Shown here piece after piece: positions 57,401-60,403 of a DNA stretch of 64,000 nt (position 1 is the first letter of the stretch; every line of letters starts with the position of its first letter). Source of the DNA: Bedellia somnulentella (Eukaryota; Arthropoda; Insecta; Lepidoptera; Bedelliidae); assembly GCA_963576735.1 (NCBI GenBank), contig OY755170.1:27202875-27266874 (forward strand), given 5' to 3'. Both the position numbers and the translations under genes were made by a program. The notes beneath the pieces are model-generated. The model was not told the origin of the DNA. It searched no databases and saw only the letters and a program-made list of their open reading frames with translations.

Positions 57401-59316
57401 GCACTACGGCTTGCAATTCTCGGAGCCCCCGTCCAGCGCTCCTCCGCCGCCCCCGGCCATCACCATCGTTGGTGAGTACCGGTCGCGGATAGCGTCTCGA
57501 CCTGTCAATATTTATTGAAATACTTAACTTAAACTTACGTTTACTTTACAAAAAATCTTAAATGTAAAGCCACAAGGCTTTTTCTTCTTGTCTATCATTT
57601 TTGTGTTTTATCAATGTTACTATTACTTTGTAAGTGTTGTAAATACTTATATGTTGTGAATTCTTATGAGCTGTTTATGTAAATAAAGCTGATTAATGTT
57701 AACTGTCAACTTTTTTTCATGCGCCAGTTGACGAGGTAGTTGGTGAACCATTCGAAGACGAGGTTTGAGTTCCAAATTGAATGTTGTGTTTAGGTGTGCT
57801 TCATGTCTCGCTTCTCTGCACTTGGTGCTAGTGTCGGGTGACGGCACGCGCGCCTTCCGAAACTTGTTTTGCTCTTTTTCGCGTATAATATATCAATTAA
57901 TTTTATCCATCCTATAGCAGTTACTTAGCTCAAAGTCGTCGCTTGCCGTCATTCCTTACAGTACAAATATATATTCTACAATACTTTGCTAATAATTATG
58001 CAATATGCTTTAAAAGTCTAAAATAAATAGATACAGAATCCAAATAAGTTAGTATAAATATAATGATTGTTATATCTAATGCTTAGTTCAACTTTTATAA
58101 TGTTGAAATATTATATATTCGCACAAATAATTGATCAATTAAAATGAATATAATTATAAATTATTGTTCAATATCTAATAGTCTAAATGTTTTGTTCAGT
58201 TATTTATTAACCCATTCACAATCATCTCAAACTTCATCTTTATTTTAAATAAAATTATTGTGTTTGTAGTTGGACATGGATCAATTAATTTGTAGAGTTA
58301 TTAAAGAGTTAGAATTGTTAAAAAAATATTAGTAGTTTGCACACCTTCCTTTTTCTATCTTTAACTACAGTAATACTCCCTCTTCTACCTTTAATCAAAA
58401 TCTTTATAATAAATGCCTTATTTCATAAATTATGTGAAATTCAATATTCCAGAAATTTAGAATTTAAACGCCGAGCTAGCATGTAGCTTTTCAGCGCGCT
58501 GTAGATTTATGCATGCTTAATGTTAATTAATTTTATGTGTTTAGTGGAATCCGGAAACAAAATAAGAATTTAGAATCAATTGATGCAACACTACGGTGTT
58601 ACTGTAGACATACTCACCGATTATAGTACATACCAAAAGTACATTTATATAAATTGTTGGAAAATATTGAATCATATTTAAATGGTAAGCAAGACAAGTT
58701 CTATAAAAAAATTTCACCCTGAGATTTATTTTCCTGGTATCATACCTATTCTTCTTATAAATTGTCTTCATTTCATATTAAAATTTGTTTGGCTTTTACA
58801 TTTAACACTCGACACAACAATAACAGGCGACACTTAAAGTTAGTCCTCTCCTGATTATAATATTTAAAAAAAGTGTCTATTGCTTACTTGACATGAAATG
58901 TGTAGGTGGAAGAAATGGTGCCGCCGGCGCCCGCATTCGCCCAACCTAAAGTGGAGATGCCAGAAGACGGCGGGCTGGGGGTAGCTCAGATCGTCATCAC
59001 CGCCGCTACACCCATGCATGAGGAGCCGGAGCAGCCCTTCCCTCCACTAGAACCCATTGAAACCCCAGAGCAAGACGCCGACGACGAAGAATCTTCGCTA
59101 TCAGAACAGACTGCTGTATGCGTAAAAAATGAGCAGCCGAAAGATTATCCTTTGCCGGCCTCTAGCTCTGAAGGGGAGTCGACTGGAGCCTCCGGTCCGC
59201 CCACCGCCCCGCAGTCTCCCCCCGGCGCCCCCCGGGCCGGCCGCGCCTCCATTCCGGACGAACTCGAGCCAGCCCAACTCGCAAGGCTTACCGACCTCAA
59301 AGAGTCCAACGCCTAA
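21278..59316 (+). CDS. nwk: Nervous wreck (F-BAR and double-SH3 adaptor), 5'-incomplete, 17 exons
   Basis: The protein is the insect orthologue of FCHSD1/2. In Drosophila it binds and bends membrane through its F-BAR domain and links endosomes to actin at the neuromuscular junction through Wsp/WASp (first SH3) and Dap160/intersectin (second SH3), limiting BMP-driven synaptic growth. Seventeen GT-AG exons join in phase into 969 codons with no stop: F-BAR about residues 1-300 ([14 protein letters not shown] start, then [20 protein letters not shown] and MGRTELLTC), a coiled segment about 361-405, an acidic linker with [11 protein letters not shown]3a about 522-580 ([28 protein letters not shown]), SH3b about 649-705 ([24 protein letters not shown]), polyproline about 770-820, and a C-terminal [13 protein letters not shown] motif shared with fly Nwk. 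The initiating exon, usually tiny, was not found upstream. Introns carry many transposons. Exon joining and phases were worked out by hand. Confidence 0.95.
21746..21965 (+). repeat. Two degenerate tandem units of about 116 bp
   Basis: CTCGAGACG-ATCTAGG-ATTA, a GACGTTGTTTTTC block and TTACCAACTGTCAAGA occur in the same order in both units. The second unit runs into the segmental duplication that follows. Confidence 0.65.
21932..23780 (+). repeat. Segmental duplication, copy 1 (nwk intron)
   Basis: Homologous, in the same order and orientation, to 24221-26237. Shared blocks are ATTAGCGAACATATAGCTTT, a CAGTCGTTGGTGTA-GCC block, CCCATTTGCGACGATTAGAA, repeat family C on the minus strand (23155-23600) and a minus-strand SINE-A piece (23615-23780). 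This copy has about 340 bp (22405-22745) not found in copy 2. The ORF here belongs to family C. Confidence 0.8.
23615..23780 (-). mobile_element. SINE-A 3' half
   Basis: The minus strand reads CGGTAATAGGTATGGACC, then GTACTCTGAACACCAGG and ends CCTCTGCCAATCCCTTCAAG, the shared tail module. Confidence 0.65.
24100..24217 (+). pseudogene. LINE reverse-transcriptase fragment
   Basis: The frame reads [20 protein letters not shown], then YGIKGDALK, a stop and IKAYF. It matches the same RT region of the larger LINE at 26238-27645 ([20 protein letters not shown]), here on the opposite strand. No other part of the element is visible. Confidence 0.7.
24221..26237 (+). repeat. Segmental duplication, copy 2 (nwk intron)
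   Basis: Second copy of 21932-23780. It carries an extra 666-bp block (24789-25454) where copy 1 is continuous (GTTGCAG-ATAAAATAAACCC). Family C lies at 25787-26205, followed by a SINE-A 3' stub at 26214-26237. Confidence 0.8.
24789..25454 (+). repeat. Inserted block with 102-bp in-frame tandem repeat
   Basis: Units at 24831-24932 and 24933-25032 are almost identical. The 102-bp period is 34 codons. One frame stays open across both (about 24813-25035), reading [10 protein letters not shown] and [14 protein letters not shown] twice. No ATG precedes it. A SINE-B 3' stub (25286-25330, minus) and an RTE tail remnant (about 25385-25430) also lie in this block. Function unknown. Confidence 0.6.
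26238..27645 (-). mobile_element. Jockey/CR1-group LINE, 5'-truncated, two nonsense codons
   Basis: On the minus strand the frame enters at [11 protein letters not shown] (RT domain), runs through the RT core to a [15 protein letters not shown] region, then a 3' UTR and an ATTTT-repeat tail at 26238-26258. The inserted copy has the expected 5' truncation. No target duplication was resolved. Confidence 0.9.
26407..27645 (-). pseudogene. LINE ORF2 reverse transcriptase, broken by two stops
   Basis: One continuous frame of about 1.24 kb with no frameshift but two in-frame stops: TAA at 27085-27087 (after VDKEII) and TAG in the segment between 27084 and 26890 (after RKIRHLTDV). RT motifs are visible: [34 protein letters not shown], and the catalytic FADD in [11 protein letters not shown]. 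The endonuclease domain and N-terminus are absent. It lies in an nwk intron in antisense orientation to the host gene. Confidence 0.88.
27646..28021. other. Interval with a duplicated TTTATTTATTC stretch
   Basis: CCTTTATTTATTCTTTAT occurs at about 27649 and 27707. The second, with GGGGATTATT-CTAATAAATA on the minus strand (27704-27755), is related to the sequence at 38505-38545, so it is a fragment of a dispersed repeat. Confidence 0.45.
28022..28720. mobile_element. hAT-like MITE next to nwk exon 2
   Basis: Inverted ends TAGGGATGCAACGATAC (28022-28038) and its complement (28704-28720). Flanks ATTTAATG and ATTAAATG agree at 7 of 8 bases, the 8-bp target size of hAT elements. Subterminal CGATA/TATCG motifs are frequent. 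There is no ORF in 699 bp. It ends 19 bp before the exon at 28740. Confidence 0.85.
28740..28825 (+). CDS. nwk: nwk exon 2
   Basis: Acceptor TTTTGTTTTAG, donor GTAAGT. It encodes [13 protein letters not shown] and PLIPDIK (F-BAR helix 2) and ends in phase 2, splitting a Trp codon. The acceptor tract is only the short segment left between the hAT-like MITE and the exon. Confidence 0.95.
29111..29275 (+). mobile_element. RTE-type LINE 3' end
   Basis: ORF tail [32 protein letters not shown], then GGGCGTGAGTATAAGTAAGT. The tail is a (GTAA)n variant rather than (TATG)n. It lies in the short intron between nwk exons 2 and 3. Confidence 0.8.
29353..29497 (+). CDS. nwk: nwk exon 3
   Basis: It starts by completing Trp, then [20 protein letters not shown], ending phase 0 at VNVAKK before GTATGC. 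It is the conserved F-BAR core. Confidence 0.95.
29656..29835 (+). mobile_element. Lep1/Helitron-like 5' region
   Basis: ATACTAATATTATAAATGGG followed by GTTTGTTTGTTTATTTG, TTTCACGCCGCAACTACTGA and a TTTTGCAGACATATAGGTAG block is the 5' part of a repeat widespread in Lepidoptera and often grouped with Lep1/Helitron-like elements. Its CTAG 3' end is not seen nearby. The name rests on family memory. Confidence 0.55.
30293..30333. repeat. Near-perfect 41-bp palindrome
   Basis: Two perfect 20-bp arms (AACCGAGGTGACAAAGTCAC and its complement) around a single G. It lies 70 bp outside the left end of the Tc1-like element, in a GTCACTGA-rich stretch. Confidence 0.9.
30954..31555 (+). pseudogene. Tc1/mariner-superfamily transposase, C-terminal, broken
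   Basis: The frame [14 protein letters not shown] (from 30954) is lost at about 30995 by a small deletion. It resumes one frame over as DNAP, where a TAG (31007-31009) stands in the place of the usual Tyr of DNAPYHS, the second catalytic Asp motif. From there it is open to TAA at 31550-31552. [17 protein letters not shown] holds the third catalytic residue (E of NPIE). The end is acidic ([19 protein letters not shown]). The DNA-binding region and the first catalytic Asp are absent. It belongs to the DDE branch of insect IS630/Tc1/mariner transposases, and no function is expected. Confidence 0.85.
31621..31905 (+). mobile_element. RTE-type LINE 3' end nested in the Tc1-like element
   Basis: Open frame from [20 protein letters not shown] to the YPNGN stop, then GGCGTGAGAATATGTATGTA. 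It is almost identical to 16440-16675, so both copies are young. Confidence 0.85.
31930..32162 (+). mobile_element. SINE-B, full length, nested in the Tc1-like element
   Basis: All blocks are present: GTGTAGTGTTGGCTTAGAAT, GTAAGAGGCGACTAACGG, GGGCGATGCGGTTGGAGACC, and the ATAGCAGTGAGTATATG end. It begins about 25 bp after the RTE tail. Confidence 0.85.
32795..32965 (-). mobile_element. SINE-B, degenerate
   Basis: The minus strand retains GGCGATGCAGTTGGTGACCC and GGAATTTATGGCCG, without the 5' third. Confidence 0.6.
33025..33092 (+). mobile_element. Lep1/Helitron-like 3' end
   Basis: AGTCTACGCGGACGAAGTCG, then CGGGCAAAAAGCTAGT: a GC hairpin close to a terminal CTAG followed by T, as in Lep1/Helitron-type ends. 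CCGCGGGCATATAAATATAA (about 32980) may be part of the same unit. Confidence 0.55.
33093..33968. other. Intronic interval, nothing recognised
   Basis: It includes a 71-codon antisense ORF (33197-33412) with no motif I know. The last 40 bp before the exon form its branch/acceptor region. Confidence 0.45.
33969..34105 (+). CDS. nwk: nwk exon 4
   Basis: Acceptor ATATGTTTCAG, donor GTAAGG. It encodes [20 protein letters not shown] and [18 protein letters not shown] and ends in phase 2, splitting Lys. Confidence 0.95.
34106..35154. other. Intronic interval, nothing recognised
   Basis: AT-rich sequence without motif, long ORF or inverted repeat that I could recognise. Confidence 0.45.
35155..35985 (+). 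repeat. Repeat family P, copy 2
   Basis: Paralogue of 11880-13583 that preserves the empty sites of the two insertions in copy 1. It has its own extra blocks: about 33 bp after TTCCGTACTA, and about 45 bp ending GTGCTGTAGGCACCAAAATA (35836-35870), the latter also found at 38212-38250. Confidence 0.75.
36528..36780 (+). mobile_element. tRNA-derived SINE, full length (common lepidopteran type)
   Basis: The head has a Ser/Leu-like A-box TGGCCGAGTGG and B-box GGGTTCGATCCCC. The body has GTTTCTTAGTCTTGGGTGTT, CTTAGTTTGGGGCTAACTTG and a GTGTGTAATATGTC block, and the tail is (TTTA)n. TTATTTG at 36521-36527 and 36774-36780 could be the target duplication, though the tail blurs it. The 5' and 3' acceptor arms do not pair, so it is not a functional tRNA gene. 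Confidence 0.85.
36803..37033 (+). mobile_element. SINE-B copy
   Basis: GTGTAGCGTCGGCTTAGAAT, CGTAAGAGGCGGCTAAGGG and TTTATAGCCGTGAGTCTATG are present. It lies about 20 bp after the tRNA-derived SINE. Confidence 0.8.
37034..38521. other. Intronic interval with a foldback and a short dispersed repeat
   Basis: 37897-37925 and 37967-37995 are 29-bp inverted arms with one mismatch (AATACTAATATTAATAAATT start) around 41 bp. 38212-38250 repeats the segment at 35836-35870. A GC-rich patch at 37440-37530 (CGCTGCCGCCGCCACCGC) is unexplained. Confidence 0.5.
38522..38610. repeat. 18-bp inverted repeat enclosing a tRNA-like B-box, beside nwk exon 5
   Basis: Perfect arms TTTCTAATAAATAAAGGA (38522-38539) and its complement (38593-38610) enclose 53 bp with GTGGGTTCGATCCCCAC. 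The right arm ends 33 bp before the exon at 38644, so it could form a stem in the pre-mRNA beside the branch region. Confidence 0.8.
38644..38797 (+). CDS. nwk: nwk exon 5
   Basis: It completes Lys, then [20 protein letters not shown] and [20 protein letters not shown]; phase 0 end before GTACAA. It is among the most conserved stretches of the F-BAR domain in Nwk proteins. Confidence 0.95.
39382..39412 (+). mobile_element. SINE-A head fragment beside nwk exon 6
   Basis: TAATAGCTCAACGGGTAGAA is the A-box region of SINE-A. Only the first 30 bp are present, ending about 35 bp before the exon at 39448. Confidence 0.5.
39448..39675 (+). CDS. nwk: nwk exon 6
   Basis: Acceptor GATTCCAG, donor GTATGG, phase 0 at both ends, 76 codons. 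It encodes [19 protein letters not shown] and [13 protein letters not shown] (F-BAR C-terminal part). Two other-frame ORFs across it are shadows. Confidence 0.95.
39919..40104 (+). CDS. nwk: nwk exon 7
   Basis: Acceptor TTTTCTAG, donor GTTTGT, phase 0, 62 codons. It begins [11 protein letters not shown] and includes [20 protein letters not shown], the end of the F-BAR region. Confidence 0.95.
40105..41208. other. Intronic interval with a degenerate SINE-B
   Basis: Mostly AT-rich. The last part (about 41095-41200) retains TTTTTGGGCGATGTCTTGAG and GACCTATTAACAACC blocks of SINE-B (plus strand). Confidence 0.45.
41209..41480 (+). mobile_element. SINE-A copy 3, just before nwk exon 8
   Basis: Head GTGATAGCTCAATGGGTAGA, B-box-like TGTTCAAATCCC, and a body nearly identical to 13584-13845. 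It ends at GGGTACTCTGAAC, 53 bp before the exon at 41533, without the shared 3' tail. Confidence 0.8.
41533..41769 (+). CDS. nwk: nwk exon 8
   Basis: Acceptor TTCGTAG, donor GTAAGT, phase 0 at both ends, 79 codons. It encodes [20 protein letters not shown], a coiled segment, [20 protein letters not shown] and [10 protein letters not shown]. Decayed partial copies of this exon follow in tandem. Confidence 0.95.
41815..42980 (+). pseudogene. Tandem array of decayed nwk exon-8 pieces alternating with SINE-B remnants
   Basis: Exon-8-like pieces occur at 41944-41999 (ACGTCTAAGGCCAAGTATGA), 42083-42149 (frame [17 protein letters not shown]), 42270-42340 (CCAGTTGAGGACTGGCTGAA with internal deletion, then GTGAGTA like the donor), about 42602-42660 (weak) and 42842-42898 (GTGGACCTGCTTACTGTCCA). 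Between them are SINE-B-like strings (GGCTGGGGATTTCTAATACC, TGAGATTTATACTCGTGAG, variants of CACCTCACCAACC). The pieces cover different parts of the exon and most contain stops. Confidence 0.75.
43028..43157 (+). CDS. nwk: nwk exon 9
   Basis: Acceptor CGAATCCAG, donor GTAAGG, ends phase 1. It encodes [16 protein letters not shown] and an acidic run DDEEDEEVD, the linker before SH3a. Confidence 0.93.
43385..43560 (+). repeat. Repeat family E, copy 1
   Basis: Inverted relative of about 54990-55250. Shared strings include ATTATAGATTCGTCTTTGAG, a CATTACAATAATACCTCCC block and CGGTGAGGGAGCACCTTTAA versus its complement. The class is unknown. Confidence 0.6.
43902..44083 (+). mobile_element. SINE-B, 3'-truncated
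   Basis: Starts right after a (TATG)n stretch (43870-43890), which may be the tail of an older copy. The 5' and central blocks are clear; the tail is missing after GTTGCTGAGAATGAC. Confidence 0.75.
44084..45401. other. Intronic interval, nothing recognised
   Basis: AT-rich with short ORFs lacking motifs. The last 40 bp are pyrimidine-rich and end in ACTACAG, the possible acceptor of the exon described next. Confidence 0.4.
45402..45664 (+). CDS. Possible alternative nwk exon (unconfirmed)
   Basis: After an AG acceptor at 45400-45401 the frame set by exon 9 (phase 1) continues open: [16 protein letters not shown], then [16 protein letters not shown], to a TAA at 45662-45664. An internal GTATGG (45564) would make a cassette of exactly 162 bp (45402-45563) that keeps phase 1 into exon 10. 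Otherwise it would be an alternative end that drops both SH3 domains. I know no homologue, and it may be chance or a transposon fragment. Confidence 0.3.
45988..46136 (+). CDS. nwk: nwk exon 10 (start of SH3a)
   Basis: Acceptor ATCATTCGCAG, donor GTAAGT, enters in phase 1 and ends phase 0. It encodes [20 protein letters not shown] and, at its end, [12 protein letters not shown], the first strand and ALYDY-like motif of SH3a. Confidence 0.93.
46137..46631. other. Intronic interval, nothing recognised
   Basis: AT-rich, no structure identified. Confidence 0.4.
46632..47072 (+). pseudogene. Fragment of a basic insect protein family, transposon-associated (tentative)
   Basis: From an [23 protein letters not shown] and [10 protein letters not shown] to a TAA, then after frame breaks [20 protein letters not shown] and a Ser/Thr-rich stretch to a stop at 47070-47072. 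It resembles the 'QRRYRERKKxxPE' proteins that are repeated in many insect genomes. Interrupted by at least two stops. No function is expected. Confidence 0.45.
47073..47571. other. Intronic interval, nothing recognised
   Basis: AT-rich. A short palindrome GTGTTAAC-TTT-GTTAACAC at 47557-47575 overlaps the start of the next MITE. Confidence 0.4.
47572..47710. mobile_element. Small foldback MITE, about 139 bp
   Basis: Arms ACACCCGATATCTGAATGAG and the complement of CTCAATCCAGAAATCGGGCG pair over about 45 bp with few mismatches, meeting near ACTTAAGTAT on both sides. There is no ORF. Confidence 0.75.
47711..48239. other. Intronic interval, nothing recognised
   Basis: AT-rich, no motif. Confidence 0.4.
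48240..48492 (-). mobile_element. Lep1/Helitron-like repeat, 5' part to CTAG-like end
   Basis: On the minus strand it starts CTATTAATATTATAAATGCG, has GTTACTCTTTCACGTAAAAA and ACTACTGAATGGATTTGAAT, and ends near CGAAGTCTGTCGGGTTAGCT followed by AGT. It has the same 5' motif as 29656-29835. The family name is from memory. Confidence 0.6.
48928..49077 (+). CDS. nwk: nwk exon 11 (SH3a)
   Basis: Acceptor TTCCTAG, donor GTAACT, 50 codons, phase 0. It encodes [40 protein letters not shown]: the RT and n-Src loops, the conserved Trp and the ALYDY/PxxY groove residues of SH3a. GC-rich compared with its surroundings. Confidence 0.95.
49085..49155 (+). mobile_element. RTE-type LINE tail inserted 7 bp after an nwk splice donor
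   Basis: ATGGCGATCGATAGTCTCTG, CCTCCCCAATGGGAATAATG and GGCGTGAGTCTAACTAAGTA are the last about 70 bp of the RTE family. The donor GTAACT is at 49078-49083. Confidence 0.8.
49544..49810 (+). CDS. nwk: nwk exon 12 (linker and start of SH3b)
   Basis: Acceptor TCAATGCAG, donor GTTGGT (weak), 89 codons, phase 0. The linker has [20 protein letters not shown] and [11 protein letters not shown], both conserved in fly Nwk. It ends with [20 protein letters not shown], the start of SH3b. Confidence 0.95.
49811..50552. other. Intronic interval, nothing recognised
   Basis: AT-rich. A 172-codon ORF in another frame runs from exon 12 into the intron and is a shadow. Confidence 0.4.
50553..50789 (+). mobile_element. 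SINE-B ending in a 54-bp palindrome
   Basis: The SINE-B body runs to 50761. Its last 26 bp (50736-50761) are then repeated as a perfect inverted copy at 50764-50789, separated by CA. The copy ends exactly at the CCCAAAAA block. Confidence 0.85.
50865..51090 (+). mobile_element. LINE C-terminal remnant followed by partial SINE-A
   Basis: [15 protein letters not shown] (50873-50920) is a LINE ORF2 C-terminal motif like the one at 4845. From about 50955 the SINE-A body follows (ATATGTGTGACTATTTAAAT, GTGAGGGAAAACATTTTGAG, CTCTGAACACCAGGCGAC). Confidence 0.55.
51571..51811 (+). mobile_element. SINE-B, full length, just before nwk exon 13
   Basis: All blocks are conserved. It ends TATAGCCGTGAGCCATATG with a TATG tail, about 65 bp before the exon at 51876. 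Confidence 0.85.
51876..51989 (+). CDS. nwk: nwk exon 13 (SH3b)
   Basis: Acceptor GTTTTCAG, donor GTTTGT, 38 codons, phase 0. It encodes [20 protein letters not shown] and [16 protein letters not shown], the second half of SH3b with the conserved WW and NFPS. Confidence 0.95.
52381..52632 (+). mobile_element. SINE-B, full length, best-preserved copy
   Basis: GTGTAGTGTCGGCTTAGAAT to TTTATAGCCGTGAGTATATG and (TATG)4. A near match to a pol III B-box lies in the block GGTTGGAGACC. It serves as the reference copy of the family in this window. Confidence 0.9.
52715..52835 (+). mobile_element. RTE-type LINE 3' end, degenerate
   Basis: TTCATGAAGCTCGAGAGGTT, ACAAAGTGGCGATCGGTAAT and AAAGGCGTGAGTATATGTAT follow the order of the family at 16261-16682. 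Confidence 0.65.
52836..53689. other. Intronic interval, nothing recognised
   Basis: Contains several CGAC/GTCG-rich short stretches (52950-53240) but no named repeat. Confidence 0.4.
53690..53970 (+). mobile_element. SINE-A body remnant and a separate tRNA-like B-box
   Basis: 53690-53790 has AAAATTATCGTGAAGAAAC, ACCACGTGAATGCAGTCC and CCGAACACCAGGTGAT from SINE-A. 53933-53955 has GGTCTCGGGTTCGATCCCTG, a B-box without a recognisable tRNA around it. Confidence 0.5.
54364..54499 (+). CDS. nwk: nwk exon 14
   Basis: Acceptor GTTTGCCAG, donor GTGAGT, ends phase 1. It encodes [18 protein letters not shown], Ala-rich and acidic blocks ([19 protein letters not shown]). It directly follows SH3b. Overlapping ORFs on both strands are shadows. 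Confidence 0.9.
54500..57270. other. 2.8-kb intron with family E copy and AT microsatellites
   Basis: 54990-55250 is the inverted copy of repeat family E (with GAATCTATAATGTTAC and CTCACCGGGAGTATTCGCGT), interrupted by two (AT)n runs at about 55117-55134 and 55154-55170. The rest is AT-rich without recognisable features. Confidence 0.55.
57271..57471 (+). CDS. nwk: nwk exon 15 (proline-rich)
   Basis: Acceptor CACGCTGCTAG, donor GTGAGT. It enters in phase 1 and leaves in phase 1. It encodes [21 protein letters not shown], then an acidic stretch, and [13 protein letters not shown]. Polyproline runs of this kind bind SH3 or EVH1 domains; the partner is not known here. Confidence 0.9.
57728..57762 (+). 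CDS. nwk: nwk exon 16 (35-bp microexon)
   Basis: CGCCAG acceptor, GTTTGA donor. It encodes [11 protein letters not shown]. It is required to bring phase 1 of exon 15 to phase 0 of exon 17: skipping it would shift the frame of exon 17. Too short to appear as an ORF; the call rests on splice sites and phase. Confidence 0.7.
57763..58905. other. Intron 16, nothing recognised
   Basis: AT-rich. It ends with the acceptor ATGTGTAG. Confidence 0.45.
58906..59316 (+). CDS. nwk: nwk last coding exon
   Basis: 136 codons to TAA. It encodes [20 protein letters not shown], the conserved [13 protein letters not shown] motif, a long acidic and Ser/Pro-rich region, and ends TDLKESNA. It is disordered-looking, as in fly Nwk. 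An antisense and a second plus-frame ORF are shadows. Confidence 0.93.
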   Translation: MEEMVPPAPAFAQPKVEMPEDGGLGVAQIVITAATPMHEEPEQPFPPLEPIETPEQDADDEESSLSEQTAVCVKNEQPKDYPLPASSSEGESTGASGPPTAPQSPPGAPRAGRASIPDELEPAQLARLTDLKESNA

Positions 59317-60004
59317 TTTAATCAATTATATGTACTCAAACTAAATAATCGAAATATATAATCAAATGTCAGTAGGTAACTCAGTGTATTGCAATGTGTG
59401 CTTTGCGAATTATTAAAATACCGCAATTGTTTCTTGAATAGCACCTTATCGTTTCTCCTTTCACGTTTCCTTTTCCTAAATAATCTTTGCAAGCATTAAA
59501 TTCAGTTGTGTAATAATAGTTTACCCTACCCTTGTTTATGTCTTATTGATTAAATCTATGAACCAAACCAAAATCATTAAATATATTTGAATTCAGTTCT
59601 GCATTATCTCTGCTACGCGATCTTTGATATAGATGATATATGTAACCATGCAACTATATAGCAACATAAAGTATAATAATAAGTTCTTATAGTGATATTA
59701 TGGGCTTTAACGTATAAATACGTAACGCCCTGGAAGGTTGAATACGGAGCTCCGAAAAAACCTAACGATTCTTCTTAAAAAGTAATGTATTAATAATGAG
59801 CTGAATTAAATAGACTTGTATTACTAACTTCATGTTAAATTAGAAGTAAGAAATGCAGAGTAAGAAATAGACGGATTTACCAAATAACTATTCCATTTGC
59901 AGTGGTGTTATACAAAACACTTTTTTCTGTCATGTTTTTTGACCAATGTATGAATATGTAATATCAACTCATGTACCGAAAACCAAAATTGTACCGAAAA
60001 TAAA
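59317..60004 (+). other. nwk: nwk 3' UTR with a first AATAAA
   Basis: AT-rich sequence after the stop. The first AATAAA polyadenylation hexamer that I found is at 59999-60004; a second, AATAAA at 60932-60937, lies further on. Where transcripts end is not known. Confidence 0.5.
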
Positions 60005-60189
60005 ATGTCGCCGTTTCACAAGAGATGTATTTGATGTCCTTCCACACAGAAAACAATACTGACTCCGTCTATTTCTTTTCTGCTCACGTATCATAATCAT
60101 AATATCAAATTTGATGTGTTTAATTAGCATATATTCCAGTCGATAATTATAATAATAATGATGATGATCACGCCTTGATATTTGATTCG

Positions 60190-60403
60190 TTATAACATTG
60201 GTATTTGATTAATTCAACATATTTCAATAACGGATCAAATATCAATACGTCAGATCAAGTGTACTCCAAAAATATAAAAAATGGGCCCCCAAATGTTTAT
60301 AACATTGGTATTTGATTAATTCAACATATTTCAATAACGGATCAAATATCAATACGTCAGATCAAGTGTACTTCAAAAATATAAAAAATGGGCCCCCAAA
60401 TGT
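60190..60403 (+). repeat. 107-bp tandem duplication, one mismatch seen
   Basis: Units 60190-60296 and 60297-60403 (starting TTATAACATTGGTATTTGAT) differ only at GTACTCC versus GTACTTC as far as I can see. Each holds an internal near-palindrome (TATTTGAT ... ATCAAATA). Confidence 0.92.
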
